DNA from: Marinimicrobium sp038419845
GTDB taxonomy: Bacteria; Pseudomonadota; Gammaproteobacteria; Pseudomonadales; Cellvibrionaceae
NCBI RefSeq assembly: GCF_038419845.1
Contig: NZ_JBCAQT010000018.1
Span: 1 to 64,000, forward strand
Direction: 5' to 3'
DNA: 64,000 nucleotides
Shown: positions 51,191-60,796 of the stretch, piece after piece
Position numbering within the stretch: the first letter of the stretch is position 1
Layout: every line of letters starts with the position of its first letter
The notes under the pieces: model-generated
Databases searched by the model: none
What the model was told of the DNA's origin: nothing
Seen by the model: the letters and a program-made list of their open reading frames with translations, nothing else
Program-made: the position numbers and the translations under genes

Positions 51191-52585
51191 TTAGGATGCG
51201 GCATTGTTTTTGGTCGGTAATTCGTCGTCGTGCACGTGCAGTGTGTATTCCAGGCTCTCCAGAGACGTTCCCTTGGTTTCCGGCATGATTTTCCAGACGA
51301 AAATCAGCTGAAGCACCATCATCAACCCAAAGAAGATGAACACCGCGCCACCGCTGATCTCCGCAAATACCGGAAACAGCCAGGAGACGGCGGCGGCCAT
51401 GAACCAGTGGGTAAAGCTGCCAAACGCCTGGCCCTTGGCGCGCACGCGATTGGGGAAGATTTCGGAAATGAACACCCAGATCACAGCGCCCTGGGATATG
51501 GCGAAGGCCGCGATAAAGCCCAGAAGGCCGAAGAGCACCAGGTTGCCGGAGATGTCATCGGCCATGAATTGAAAGCTGACCAGAAAAAGGGAGGCGGCGG
51601 TACCGATGGAGCCGATGAACAACAGTGGCCGGCGGCCCAGCTTGTCAATGAAAAACAGGGCGATGACGGTGAACAGAAAGTTGGTGCCGCCCACCAGGAC
51701 CGCCTGCAGCAAAGACGCTTCGGTACTGAAGCCGGCGCTCTCGAAAATGCGCGGCGCGTAGTACATCAGGGCGTTGATGCCGGAGAGCTGATTGAACATG
51801 GCAATGGCCCAGGCGCAGAAGATCGGAAACATGTATTTGCGCTGAAACAGTCGGTCGGAGGCGCCATTGTCGTCATCAATCAGTGAGCGCTCAATGTCCG
51901 CCAGCTCCTGATCGACATCGGGTTCTCCCATTTTGATCAGCACATCACGGGCTTCATTTGTCCGTCCTTTCTTGACCAGCCAGCGGGGGCTGAACGGAAT
52001 CAGGAACAGCAGAACGAAAAACAGGGCCGCCGGCACCATTTCAATGCCCAGCATCCAGCGCCAGGCGGCGGCTGAATCGATGGATAGGCCGATAACGTAG
52101 TTGGAGAAAAACGCCAGCAGGATGCCGCCCACCACGTTCAGCTGGTTGATGGCCACCAGTCGGCCACGCATGGCCGCCGGGGAAATCTCCGCAATGTACA
52201 TGGGAGCCACCACCGAGGCAGCGCCGACGGCAAGGCCGCCGATGAGCCGGTAGACCAGAAATTCGCCCCAGAGCGTGGCCAGTGCGCTCCCGAGCGCGGA
52301 AACAAAATACATGACGGCAATGACCATCAGGGAGCGTTTTCGTCCCAGCCAGTCGGCTGGCTTACCGACCGACAGAGCGCCGATCACGGTGCCAATCAGG
52401 GCGATGGCAACGGTAAAGCCGAGCCCGTTGCTGGTGAGCTCGAACTCCCGCTCCAGAGCGACGGTGGTGCCGGAAATGACGGCGGTATCGAACCCGAACA
52501 GCAGGCCACCCAGGGCGGCCACGATGGTGCTGAAAATAACAACTCGGTGAGAACGGGGCGGTGCGGCCCCCGGTGAATGGTTCAT
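51191..52585 (-). CDS. MFS sugar porter (sugar:H+ symporter family)
   Basis: A 464-residue membrane protein with 12 predicted helices. Sugar-porter marks are GGLLFGFDTAVISG in helix 1, GRKRSL in the 2-3 loop, MYIAEISPAAMRGRLVAINQL, DKLGRRPLLFIG and PETKGTSLESLE at the end. Placed between GH32 and fructokinase genes, its likely cargo is fructose (or sucrose), but this is from context. A GAGG site lies upstream of the ATG. Confidence 0.92.
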   Translation of the reverse strand: MNHSPGAAPPRSHRVVIFSTIVAALGGLLFGFDTAVISGTTVALEREFELTSNGLGFTVAIALIGTVIGALSVGKPADWLGRKRSLMVIAVMYFVSALGSALATLWGEFLVYRLIGGLAVGAASVVAPMYIAEISPAAMRGRLVAINQLNVVGGILLAFFSNYVIGLSIDSAAAWRWMLGIEMVPAALFFVLLFLIPFSPRWLVKKGRTNEARDVLIKMGEPDVDQELADIERSLIDDDNGASDRLFQRKYMFPIFCAWAIAMFNQLSGINALMYYAPRIFESAGFSTEASLLQAVLVGGTNFLFTVIALFFIDKLGRRPLLFIGSIGTAASLFLVSFQFMADDISGNLVLFGLLGFIAAFAISQGAVIWVFISEIFPNRVRAKGQAFGSFTHWFMAAAVSWLFPVFAEISGGAVFIFFGLMMVLQLIFVWKIMPETKGTSLESLEYTLHVHDDELPTKNNAAS

Positions 52586-52716
52586 GGTTACTACCTCGCT
52601 TGGATTGTTTCCATTATTGTTTGTGATCGTTTGAGGCCATGGAGATGGCTTTTCAGTTAAGTGTAAGACTCAATGAGCGATTTGGCTCGCTATCCTGCCA
52701 ATGTGGATCTCCCTGG

Positions 52717-53616
52717 CTATGCAATCGCCTCTGCCATCAGCAACGCGCCAGCCTCTCCCGCGTGGCCGCCGAGCATGGGCCCCACAATATAGTCCTGCGG
52801 GCACTCCGCAGCCTCCCCGCAGGGGTAGCCGTTGATGTGCTGTCGGAAGCGCTCGCGAATACGTGGGAAGAGGTGGTCCTGCTTCATCACACCTCCGCCC
52901 AGGATGATGCGCTGGGGCGAGTAGCTTACAGTCAGGTTCCAGCACAGCGCCGCCAGGTAGTCGGCCTGAATGTCCCAGGCCTCATGCTCCTCGGGCAGGG
53001 TGTCGGCCTTCCGTCCCCAGCGCTTTTCAATGGCCGGACCGGCCGCCAGGCCCTCCAGGCAATCGCCATGAAAGGGGCAGGCACCGGGGAAGGGGTCACG
53101 CTGCCGGTCGTGGGGCAGGAGCATATGACCCACCTCAGGATGCATGGCGCCCTTGACCGGCTGCCCGTTGACGACAATGCCGGCGCCCACGCCGGTACCG
53201 ATGGTGACATACACATAGTCATCCAGCCCTTGTGCCGCGCCGAGACTGCCTTCCCCGAGTGCTGACCCATTGACGTCAGTGTCAAAAGCGACGCGCACCC
53301 CGAGCGCCCCGGACAGGGTGCCCACCACATCGGTATTCGACCAATGGGGCTTGGGGGTATCGGTAATGAAGCCGTAGGTAGGCGAGTCCAGGGTCAGGTC
53401 CACCGGGCCAAAGCAGGCCACGCCGAGGGAGGCAATGGCTCCGTGCCGGGCCTGGGCTTGCTCAAAAAAGCGGATGGCGGCTCCGAGGGTTTCCTCGGGG
53501 TGGGTCGTTGGAAAGCTGGCGCGCTCCAGGATTTCTGCTGGAGACCGGCCCAGAACACAGTTGAATTTGGTGCCGCCGGCTTCTATGCCTCCAAACAGAC
53601 AGGGTAGTGACTTCAC
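52717..53616 (-). CDS. ROK-family fructokinase
   Basis: A 299-residue sugar kinase. It has the ATP-binding FGGIEAGGTKFNCVLG, catalytic Asp in FDTDVNGSALGEG, VTIGTGVGAGIVVNG, and the zinc-binding set HPEVGH with CPFHGDCLEG that marks bacterial ROK fructokinases. It would convert fructose delivered by the adjacent porter into fructose-6-phosphate. The start is a GTG. It is the first gene of the minus-strand kinase-porter-GH32 group, divergent from the SusC-type gene over a 500-bp region. Confidence 0.93.
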   Translation of the reverse strand: MKSLPCLFGGIEAGGTKFNCVLGRSPAEILERASFPTTHPEETLGAAIRFFEQAQARHGAIASLGVACFGPVDLTLDSPTYGFITDTPKPHWSNTDVVGTLSGALGVRVAFDTDVNGSALGEGSLGAAQGLDDYVYVTIGTGVGAGIVVNGQPVKGAMHPEVGHMLLPHDRQRDPFPGACPFHGDCLEGLAAGPAIEKRWGRKADTLPEEHEAWDIQADYLAALCWNLTVSYSPQRIILGGGVMKQDHLFPRIRERFRQHINGYPCGEAAECPQDYIVGPMLGGHAGEAGALLMAEAIA

Positions 53617-54119
53617 GTTGATTCTCGCTCTTATTAGGTTTGCTGAGTTTGGCAGTGGCCATTCCGATTAAGTAAATCACGGTTAAATATAACTGTCAAT
53701 GTTGATTTAATTGCCAATTATACTATTTTAGGCCGCTAAACGAGTGTGTCGTCTAGAAAAGATAATTAACACAAGGTTAATAAAATAGTTGAAATAGTGT
53801 AAATCATTCTGTAATTTAGAAAGTCCAGGCCAGAAAAGCGAGGTTTTTCCGGTTTGATAAGCTGAAAATATAACGAACAATCCTCCGATAACCCTGAGCT
53901 ATTTAGCAAAGGGATCAGGTGGAGAGAGCAGCGAGGAAAAGCAATGACTGTCGACAATGACATTAGATGGGCAGCCGGGCCGCTCTGGGGCGGTGCGAGG
54001 CTGGCCTCCAGATTTATGCCACAGCCGCCTCAGCCATTTGAGTTGAGCGATCCGCAATCGTTTGCCATCAGCCCCATTACCAAGACCAGGCTTCTACAAT
54101 AAATAAGAGGATTCACTCT
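53617..54119. promoter_or_regulatory. Divergent control region between fructokinase and SusC-type genes
   Basis: These 503 bases are strongly AT-rich at 53660-53900, unlike the genes on either side, and should contain the promoters for both directions. Short inverted motifs such as ttaaat...atttaa (around 53681-53710) are candidates for regulator binding but none is compelling. The last part holds a 52-codon open frame listed separately. Confidence 0.55.
53944..54102 (+). CDS. Possible small protein upstream of the SusC-type gene
   Basis: A 52-residue open frame starting MTVDNDIRWAAGPLWGG with a well-spaced GAGG (seven bases) and ending 17 bases before the SusC-type ATG. It has no hydrophobic helix and is rich in Pro near the middle. 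I recognise no family. It could be a leader peptide or a chance frame; the evidence is only the ribosome binding site and position. Confidence 0.3.
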   Translation: MTVDNDIRWAAGPLWGGARLASRFMPQPPQPFELSDPQSFAISPITKTRLLQ

Positions 54120-57035
54120 ATGAACAAGTCACTATTTACATTGAGCGCACTGGCGTGTGCCATAACCCCGGGGCTGGCCTACGCTCAGCCCGACGACGAC
54201 TCTTCCATGCAGGCAATTGAAGAGGTCGTGGTTGTCGGCTATAGCACGACTGAGGAAAAGAAGCTGCTTGGTGCCGTGAACGCGGTAGACCTGGACGACG
54301 TCCAGGATCTGCCCTCCGGCAACATCATGCAGAACCTGCAGGGGCGCTTGCCAGGTGTCCAGATCAGCTCAAACGGCAACCCCAACCCAACCTCGCGCGT
54401 GCGCATTCGGGGGCAGGGCATCGGCGGGCTGGGCTTTAATGATCCGCTATATGTAATTGACGGCGTGCCAACCACAAAAGGCATGCACGAACTGAACCCC
54501 AATGATATTGCTTCCATTCAGGTGTTGCGTGATGCGGCGACCGGCAGTGTCTACGGTGCCCGGGCCGCCAACGGCGTCATCGTGATAACCACCAAGAAAG
54601 GTTCGGACGCAGAGGGCGTTCAGGTGAAGCTCAATCAGTCGTATCAGGATTACTCTTACGACCTAGACCCCTTGACCACACAACAGCGGGCCCGTGCTGT
54701 ATTTCAGGCGGCCGTCAATGATGGTAGAGATCCCAACAACGCCAGCCCTCTGTATGCATACGACTGGAACGGGGATTTTGGTGATCCCGAGCTGAGTGAA
54801 ATCCGGCTGCCGGAGTATCTGGACTCGGCGCAGACGATGCGGCCGGCGAACACCAATTGGTTCGACGAGGTAACCCGAACCGCGAAGGTGAGCGATCTGC
54901 ACGTATCCATGGGAAATTCCTCTGACCGCTCCAATGTGTATGCCTCCTTTGGTTACTACAATGCCCAGGGTGTTGTGGATGAATCCGAGTTTGAACGCTT
55001 GGCCTTCCGGGTGAACTCCAGCCTGGATTTTCTTGAAGGCGATCTGACTATCGGCGAGAACTTCACCTTTACCAATCAGGTGTCCAACAAGGTTAACGAC
55101 CTGGCCGAAGGGGCTCTCAATCTGGCCATCGAGCAGCAGTCCATTGTGCCCATTCGCACAGAGGACGGTATGGGGTGGGGTGGTCCGGCCGCGGGTATCA
55201 CCGACCGGGACAATCCGGTGCGCCTGATTGAAATGAACAAGGACAATGAAAATACCTACAATCGGGTGGTCGGTAACGCCTACGTTGAATACCGTCCACT
55301 GGATGATCTTATCCTGCGCTCCAACGTGGGGGTAGATTACGGGCAATTCTATTATCGTGACTACACGCGCGCCTTTCAGGCGGGTAATCTCAACTTTGAA
55401 GACCAGTTGAGTACCATGCATAACTGGAACGAAACACTGGTGTGGACCAACACCGCCGAGCAGAGCTGGGACTTTGACGGCGGTCATTTCCTGAAAGTTC
55501 TGGTGGGTACGGAAACGGTTGATTTCGAAACCGAAGGCTTCTCCGGTAGCAATCAAGGGTACGCGTCTGACGATCGCGATTTTGCCTTCCTGTCTCAGGG
55601 CACATCCGGAACGGAAGTGAACGGCTCGGGCGATGCCTGGAACATGCAATCCTACTTCACCCAGGCCGACTATGATTTTGAGGGGCGCTACCTGGCGTCT
55701 GTTACGGTACGACGCGATGGGTCGTCCCGTTTTGGTGAAAACAACCGCTACGGTACCTTCCCGGCCGTTTCGGCGGGCTGGTTTGTTTCTGATGAAGCCT
55801 TCTTTGATGTGGATTTCATTGATGAGTTGAAGCTGCGTGCCAGCTGGGGTGAAAACGGTAACCAGGAGATTGATACCCGGGCGACCTCTACCATTTACGA
55901 GAGTCGTTACGCTACGACATCGCTGTTTACCACCCAGCAAGATGAAGGTACGGCTTACGACCTGAGTGGTGCGGATACCGGGAACCTGCCCTCCGGCTTT
56001 GCCCGGGTTCAGATCGGTAACCCGGATCTCAAGTGGGAGACGTCGACTCAGACCAACGTGGGTATCGACTTTGAAATGTTCGATGGCAGCTTCTGGGGCT
56101 CACTGGACTGGTTTGAAAAAACCACAGAAGACATCCTGACGCGCACCCAGCCCCTGGCAACGGAGGGTGAAGGGGCATCCCGTATCGTCAACGGCGGTAC
56201 CATTGAAAACTCCGGTTTCGAGCTGGTGTTGAACTACGCCAATGACTTCGAAATCGACCGTTTCGGCGTGTTTCACTACGAAATCAGCGGTAACGTCTCC
56301 TCGGCGGAAAACGAGGTGATCTCGCTTCCTGAGGATGTCGTCAACTCCTTTCCGGGTGACGGGCGTGAAAAAACCATTCTGGGTCAGTCCATCAATGCCG
56401 TATACGGCTATGTCGATGACGGTCTTTTCCAGAGCCAGGACGAAGTTGACGCTCATGCCGAACAGAGCGGCGCCGCGCCTGGCCGAATTCGCTATACCGA
56501 TCTGGATGGCGATGGCCAAATCACCGAAGCGGATCAGACTTTCTTCACCACCTCCGATCCGGATCTGCTCTATGGCGTGAACTTCAAGCTCGGATACGAA
56601 AACTGGGATTTCAATATGTTCTGGCAAGGTGTCCACGGGGGGCAGATTCGCAACCATTGGCGCTTCTTTACCGATTTCACCTCTCTCAACGCCGGCTCCA
56701 ACTATGGCGATCGTGTTCTGGGGGGCTGGAGTCCGGAAAATGCCGACAGCAACGTGCCGGCGCTGACGCTGGTCGACAACAACAATGAGGCTCGATCTTC
56801 CACATTCTTCTGGGAAGATGCGTCCTACCTCAAGTTGCGTGATCTCTCAGTGGGATACTCACCCTCGGATGGTTTTTGGGGTGCCATGGGTGCCAGCACA
56901 GGTCGCTTCTATATTCAGGGGCAGAATCTGCTGACCATCACCCCGGACGGCACTCTGGCTCAGGATCCGGAGACGCCGGGAGCCACTTTCCCGATTCCCC
57001 GCAGCATCAATATAGGTATGAATGTCACCTTCTGA
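54120..57035 (+). CDS. SusC/RagA-type TonB-linked outer-membrane transporter
   Basis: A 971-residue outer-membrane protein of the Bacteroidetes SusC type. After a signal peptide (to about residue 22) comes IEEVVVVGYSTTEEKKLLGAV, the characteristic TonB-box/plug start, then RIRGQG, PLYVIDGVP, and LRDAATGSVYGARAANGVIVITTKKG in parts. It lacks the N-terminal carboxypeptidase-regulatory-like domain common in Bacteroidetes SusC proteins. The barrel ends in NIGMNVTF. It sits 50 bp before a SusD-type gene. In Bacteroidetes the pair forms a pedal-bin complex importing oligosaccharides; here fructan is the probable cargo given two GH32 genes. Origin by transfer is likely. Confidence 0.92.
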   Translation: MNKSLFTLSALACAITPGLAYAQPDDDSSMQAIEEVVVVGYSTTEEKKLLGAVNAVDLDDVQDLPSGNIMQNLQGRLPGVQISSNGNPNPTSRVRIRGQGIGGLGFNDPLYVIDGVPTTKGMHELNPNDIASIQVLRDAATGSVYGARAANGVIVITTKKGSDAEGVQVKLNQSYQDYSYDLDPLTTQQRARAVFQAAVNDGRDPNNASPLYAYDWNGDFGDPELSEIRLPEYLDSAQTMRPANTNWFDEVTRTAKVSDLHVSMGNSSDRSNVYASFGYYNAQGVVDESEFERLAFRVNSSLDFLEGDLTIGENFTFTNQVSNKVNDLAEGALNLAIEQQSIVPIRTEDGMGWGGPAAGITDRDNPVRLIEMNKDNENTYNRVVGNAYVEYRPLDDLILRSNVGVDYGQFYYRDYTRAFQAGNLNFEDQLSTMHNWNETLVWTNTAEQSWDFDGGHFLKVLVGTETVDFETEGFSGSNQGYASDDRDFAFLSQGTSGTEVNGSGDAWNMQSYFTQADYDFEGRYLASVTVRRDGSSRFGENNRYGTFPAVSAGWFVSDEAFFDVDFIDELKLRASWGENGNQEIDTRATSTIYESRYATTSLFTTQQDEGTAYDLSGADTGNLPSGFARVQIGNPDLKWETSTQTNVGIDFEMFDGSFWGSLDWFEKTTEDILTRTQPLATEGEGASRIVNGGTIENSGFELVLNYANDFEIDRFGVFHYEISGNVSSAENEVISLPEDVVNSFPGDGREKTILGQSINAVYGYVDDGLFQSQDEVDAHAEQSGAAPGRIRYTDLDGDGQITEADQTFFTTSDPDLLYGVNFKLGYENWDFNMFWQGVHGGQIRNHWRFFTDFTSLNAGSNYGDRVLGGWSPENADSNVPALTLVDNNNEARSSTFFWEDASYLKLRDLSVGYSPSDGFWGAMGASTGRFYIQGQNLLTITPDGTLAQDPETPGATFPIPRSINIGMNVTF

Positions 57036-57085
57036 GCCGGGACCACGCAACGAATTCAAATATTGAACTTATTGAGGTTAACATC

Positions 57086-58810
57086 ATGAATAAGACTTAT
57101 AAGTTAGCACTGTCAGCGGTAGTGGCCTTTGCCATTACGGCTTGCGGCAGCGACTCTCTGGAAGTGGAGCCGAAATCGGCTCTGAGTGAAGATCAGGTAA
57201 AAACCGTCGACAACCTGGATGCGTTGGTGACTTCGGCGTATTCCTACCTGGGCAACGATCACTATACCGCCCCCATGTACTTGTGGCCCACCGGCAACCT
57301 GCGTGCGGGGGATGCTCACAAGGGTGGTAACGGTGCGGCGGATATCTTCGCGTATCACGCCTTGTCTCTGTACGAGCCTCTGGTGGCTGACGGTGAGTCC
57401 TTTCCGCCAGACTTTATCGATCTGAACAACAAGAAGTGGGTGCGTGATTTCACCGGTATCTCCCGTGCCAACTCGGCGCTTCAGGTGATGAATGATGTCG
57501 GGGAGGATGTCTACCCAAACAAGGCCGCTCGTCAGGCCGAGCTTCGGTTTATCCGCGGCGTGTTCTATTTCGACCTGAAAATCCATTACGACCAGATTCC
57601 GTGGATTGACGAAACCATGACGCCGGAGGAGGTTGAGAACGCCAGCAACGTCGACCTTACATCGCAGGAACTGTGGGACAAGATCGCGGCGGATTTCCGC
57701 TATGGGGTGGAGAACCTGCCGCTGCCGCAGGACCAGGCGCAGGTAGGCCGGGCTGATCGCGATGCGGCCCGGGCGTATCTCGCCAAGACGCTGTTGTATC
57801 AGGCCTACGTGCAGGATGAAAATCACCAGGTAACCAGTGTCAATACCGATAAGCTGGAAGAGGTCGTCGCCCTCGTAGACGATATTGAAGTAAATGGTCA
57901 TTACGGATTGGTCAATGACTTTGCCGAAAACTTCCTGTGGGAGTTTGAAAACAACCGTGAATCGGTTTTTGAGATTCAGCGCTCTCGCGAAGACGGGACT
58001 CCTGATGGCCGTGGCTCCTGGGGAGTGGCACTGAATACGCCGATGGCCGGTGGTTTCGGCTGCTGTGGCTTCCATGTGCCCACTGAAAACTTCGTCAACG
58101 CCTTCAAGACCGGCGCCGATGGGTTGCCGCTGTTTGATAGCTTTAACGATGCGAACTACGATGCGTCGTCGGATATGGTCGACCCCCGTCTGGATCACAC
58201 CGTCGCGATGGAAGACAAGCCTTTCAAGTACGATGAAGATCTGATCATCGAGGATGGAGATTCCTGGGCACGTAACGCCGCCACCTACGGTAACTTTGTG
58301 TCCATGAAGGAGTTGGAGCATCCGGATTGCGAGTGCCGCATGCAGAATGGTCCATTTACCGTGTTCTCGAAGAACACCATCCTGATGCGGTACGCCGATG
58401 TTTTGCTGTTCAAAGCCGAAGCGTTGATCGAGCTGAATCGTGAAGATGAAGCCCTACCGATCATTAACCGGATCCGCCAGCGTGCGGCCGGCAGCACCGG
58501 CCGTCTGGGCAACAACTTCAGTATCTACAATATTGGCACCTACAGTGACTTCGCCGACCAGGATGAGGCTCGCCAGGCGCTGCGCTGGGAGCGTCGACTG
58601 GAGTTGGGGTTGGAAGGGCACCGGTTCTTTGACCTGGTTCGCTGGGGCGTTGCCAAAGAGACGCTGGATCAGTACCTGGCCGTTGAAGAAACGCGCAAAG
58701 AGTACCTGACGGATGCGGAGTTCACGGCCGGTAAGCACGAGTACATGCCGATCCCGCAACAGCAGATCAACCTCAGTGGTGGTGCGTACCAGCAGAATCC
58801 GGGCTACTAA
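57086..58810 (+). CDS. SusD/RagB-type glycan-binding lipoprotein
   Basis: A 574-residue surface lipoprotein: signal MNKTYKLALSAVVAFAITAC with C20 as the lipid anchor. The mature protein shows SusD/RagB features: LEVEPKSALSEDQV near the start, NLDALVTSAYSYL, a TPR-like helical core (AELRFIRGVFYFDLKIHYDQIPW) and the C-terminal ILMRYADVLLFKAEALIELNRE with RWERRLELGLEGHRFFDLVRWG. These last motifs are diagnostic. ATG 57086 has GAGG eight bases upstream; the longer frame overlaps the SusC-type gene. It caps the SusC barrel and binds the glycan. A strong terminator follows at 58951. Confidence 0.93.
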   Translation: MNKTYKLALSAVVAFAITACGSDSLEVEPKSALSEDQVKTVDNLDALVTSAYSYLGNDHYTAPMYLWPTGNLRAGDAHKGGNGAADIFAYHALSLYEPLVADGESFPPDFIDLNNKKWVRDFTGISRANSALQVMNDVGEDVYPNKAARQAELRFIRGVFYFDLKIHYDQIPWIDETMTPEEVENASNVDLTSQELWDKIAADFRYGVENLPLPQDQAQVGRADRDAARAYLAKTLLYQAYVQDENHQVTSVNTDKLEEVVALVDDIEVNGHYGLVNDFAENFLWEFENNRESVFEIQRSREDGTPDGRGSWGVALNTPMAGGFGCCGFHVPTENFVNAFKTGADGLPLFDSFNDANYDASSDMVDPRLDHTVAMEDKPFKYDEDLIIEDGDSWARNAATYGNFVSMKELEHPDCECRMQNGPFTVFSKNTILMRYADVLLFKAEALIELNREDEALPIINRIRQRAAGSTGRLGNNFSIYNIGTYSDFADQDEARQALRWERRLELGLEGHRFFDLVRWGVAKETLDQYLAVEETRKEYLTDAEFTAGKHEYMPIPQQQINLSGGAYQQNPGY

Positions 58811-58950
58811 AGCCGGAGAAAGGTGTTCTGAGCAAATCCTGCTCCAGACTATCCATGACTCCCACCATGGGGCAGGTTTTCTCTCCGGCGTGTTTGGCGC
58901 CGGAACTCTCCCAGGGAATGTCTCTCCCTATTTGGCACGATAATGGTGCA

Positions 58951-58982
58951 GGCGCGGCCCGAGGGGGCCGCGCCTTTTTCTT
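58951..58982 (+). terminator. Intrinsic terminator after the SusC/SusD genes
   Basis: A 10-bp stem ggcgcggccc/gggccgcgcc with a gagg loop and five T residues. Confidence 0.92.
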
Positions 58983-59000
58983 TATGAGTCCTCCGGAATT

Positions 59001-59339
59001 CTAGCGAATCGCTTCTTCGTCCGGGTTGTCCACCAGCTCGGGTTTGCTGTGGCGGTGTGACTTGGTCGAACCCTTGCGCTTGGCGAGCGCCGCATCCAGT
59101 TTCTTGGCTGCATCGGCAATGGCGGCGTAAAGGTCCTGTGCTTCGGCGTGTACGGCGACAGGAGCGCCTTTGAATTGGGTGGTGACCTCCACTGCCTGGA
59201 CGTGACGCTCGACGGTCAGGGCCATGGAGAGGTCTCCCAGATCGGGATAGTGGCTTTGAACTTTGGCAAATTTGCTGTCTACGGCCTCGCGAATGCCGTC
59301 GGTGATATCCACGTGGTGACCGGACATATGTATATTCAT
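59001..59339 (-). CDS. hpf: Ribosome hibernation promoting factor (HPF/RaiA family)
   Basis: A 112-residue short-form hibernation factor that binds the 30S decoding region in stationary phase. MNIHMSGHHVDITDGIREAVDSKF opens the S30AE fold in its usual form, and LSMALTVERHVQAVEVTTQF and DLYAAIADAAKKLDAALAKRK complete it. ATG 59339 has GGAG five bases upstream; the open frame extends to 59402 without support. It is alone here, whereas hpf is often beside rpoN. It lies downstream of tRNA-Met, after a terminator. Confidence 0.9.
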   Translation of the reverse strand: MNIHMSGHHVDITDGIREAVDSKFAKVQSHYPDLGDLSMALTVERHVQAVEVTTQFKGAPVAVHAEAQDLYAAIADAAKKLDAALAKRKGSTKSHRHSKPELVDNPDEEAIR

Positions 59340-59528
59340 AGATACTCCATGATTGTTGTTGGTCGGCGCAGGCCCGACCGCCACTGGGGTCGGGTCGTTC
59401 ACAGGTAGTGACTCCGGGGAGCCGCCATCAGTTCCCCGCGGCTCGTGGGGTGAATTTCGTCACTCCCTACTATGAAACATGTGTCCGGCGAGGGTAAAAG
59501 TCAAGGCAAAGCCGTGTAAAGACGGGCA

Positions 59529-59563
59529 TAAAAAAAGCCCGCAACGGCCGTTGCGGACTTTTT
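59529..59563. terminator. Bidirectional terminator after tRNA-Met
   Basis: A 7-bp stem ccgcaac/gttgcgg with a ggcc loop, flanked by seven A residues on the left (T-run for the minus strand) and five T residues on the right. Confidence 0.85.
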
Positions 59564-59569
59564 CGAAAG

Positions 59570-59646
59570 TGGTAGCTAGGGGCGGACTTGAACCGCCGAC
59601 CCCAGCATTATGAATGCTGTGCTCTAACCAGCTGAGCTACCTAGCC
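59570..59646 (-). tRNA. tRNA-Met (CAU), elongator type
   Basis: On the minus strand the 77 bases fold as a full cloverleaf: acceptor GGCTAGG/CCTAGCT with a G-U first pair, D arm GCTC/GAGC, anticodon arm CAGCA/TGCTG with loop TTCATAA (anticodon CAU), and T arm GGCGG/CCGCC with loop TTCAAGT. CCA is encoded. The sequence is close to E. coli elongator tRNA-Met, lacks the C1-A72 mismatch of the initiator, and is unlikely to be the lysidine-modified tRNA-Ile. Confidence 0.93.
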
Positions 59647-59704
59647 ACTTGAGGTCGCGTATTTTCCCTATCCGGCCCTATAAAGTCAAGCCTTTAAGGG
59701 GCAA

Positions 59705-60796
59705 TTACACATTAAATCGGAAGTGGACCACGTCACCGTCTTTTACCACATACTCCTTCCCCTCCAGGCGCCACTTGCCGGCGTCCTTGGCGCCTAATTC
59801 ACCTTTATAGGCAACATAGTCGTCGTAACCCACCACTTCGGCGCGGATGAACCCTTTTTCGAAGTCGGTGTGGATCTTGCCTGCGGCCTGCGGTGCGGTG
59901 GATCCGACGGGGATGGTCCAGGCGCGCACCTCTTTGGGTCCGGCGGTGAAGTAGGTGTGCAGGCCGAGCAACTCGTAGCCGGCGCGGATGACCCGGTTCA
60001 GGCCGGGCTCGTCCATGCCCATCTCGGCCAGAAACTCGGTTTTCTCGTCCTCGTCCAGTTCGGCGATTTCGGCCTCCAGCTTGTTGCAGATGGGCACCAC
60101 CACAGCATTTTCTTCGGCAGCGATGGCCTTGACCTTCTCCAGGTGCGGATTGTTCTCGAACCCCTCTTCGTCCACGTTGGCGATGTACATGGTGGGTTTG
60201 AGCGTCAGGAGGTTCAGTTCGCGCAGAAGTGCCGTCTGCTCCGGGTCCAGGCCGAAGGAGCGCAGGGGCTTGGCTTCGTCCAGGTGCGGCTGAATCTGCT
60301 CGAGCAGCACCTTCATGGCCATGGCGTGCTTGTCCTGGCCTTTGGCGGCCTTGGCATAGCGCTGAATGGCCTTGTCCACGCTCTCCAGGTCGGCCAGCGC
60401 CAGTTCGGTATTGATCACGTCAATGTCGGCGGCCGGGTCGATAACATTCTCCACGTGGATCACATTCTCGTCCTCGAAGCAGCGCACCACGTGGGCGATG
60501 GCATCGGTCTCGCGGATATTGGCGAGAAACTTGTTCCCCAGTCCCTCGCCTTTGGAGGCGCCCGCGACCAGGCCGGCGATGTCCACAAACTCCATGGTGG
60601 TGGGCACCGTCTTTTCCGGCTTGACGATCTCGGCCAGCTTGTCCTGACGGGGGTCGGGCACCATGACCACGCCCGCATTGGGCTCGATGGTGCAGAAAGG
60701 GAAGTTTTCGGCCCCGATGCCCGCTTTGGTCAGTGCGTTGAACAGAGTGGATTTACCGACGTTGGGCAAGCCAACGATGCCGCAGTTAAAGCCCAT
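59705..60796 (-). CDS. ychF: Redox-regulated ATPase YchF (Obg family)
   Basis: A 363-residue P-loop ATPase of the Obg group, the same length as E. coli YchF. GFNCGIVGLPNVGKSTLFNALT holds the P-loop; FVDIAGLVAGASKGEGLGNKFL, the NKLE adaptation (PICNKLEAEIAELD) and the C-terminal TGS-like domain ending VVHFRFNV fit. It binds ribosomes and 70S-related factors and has been tied to oxidative-stress response. ATG 60796 gives the standard N-terminus. The usual neighbour pth is not visible here. Confidence 0.95.
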   Translation of the reverse strand: MGFNCGIVGLPNVGKSTLFNALTKAGIGAENFPFCTIEPNAGVVMVPDPRQDKLAEIVKPEKTVPTTMEFVDIAGLVAGASKGEGLGNKFLANIRETDAIAHVVRCFEDENVIHVENVIDPAADIDVINTELALADLESVDKAIQRYAKAAKGQDKHAMAMKVLLEQIQPHLDEAKPLRSFGLDPEQTALLRELNLLTLKPTMYIANVDEEGFENNPHLEKVKAIAAEENAVVVPICNKLEAEIAELDEDEKTEFLAEMGMDEPGLNRVIRAGYELLGLHTYFTAGPKEVRAWTIPVGSTAPQAAGKIHTDFEKGFIRAEVVGYDDYVAYKGELGAKDAGKWRLEGKEYVVKDGDVVHFRFNV

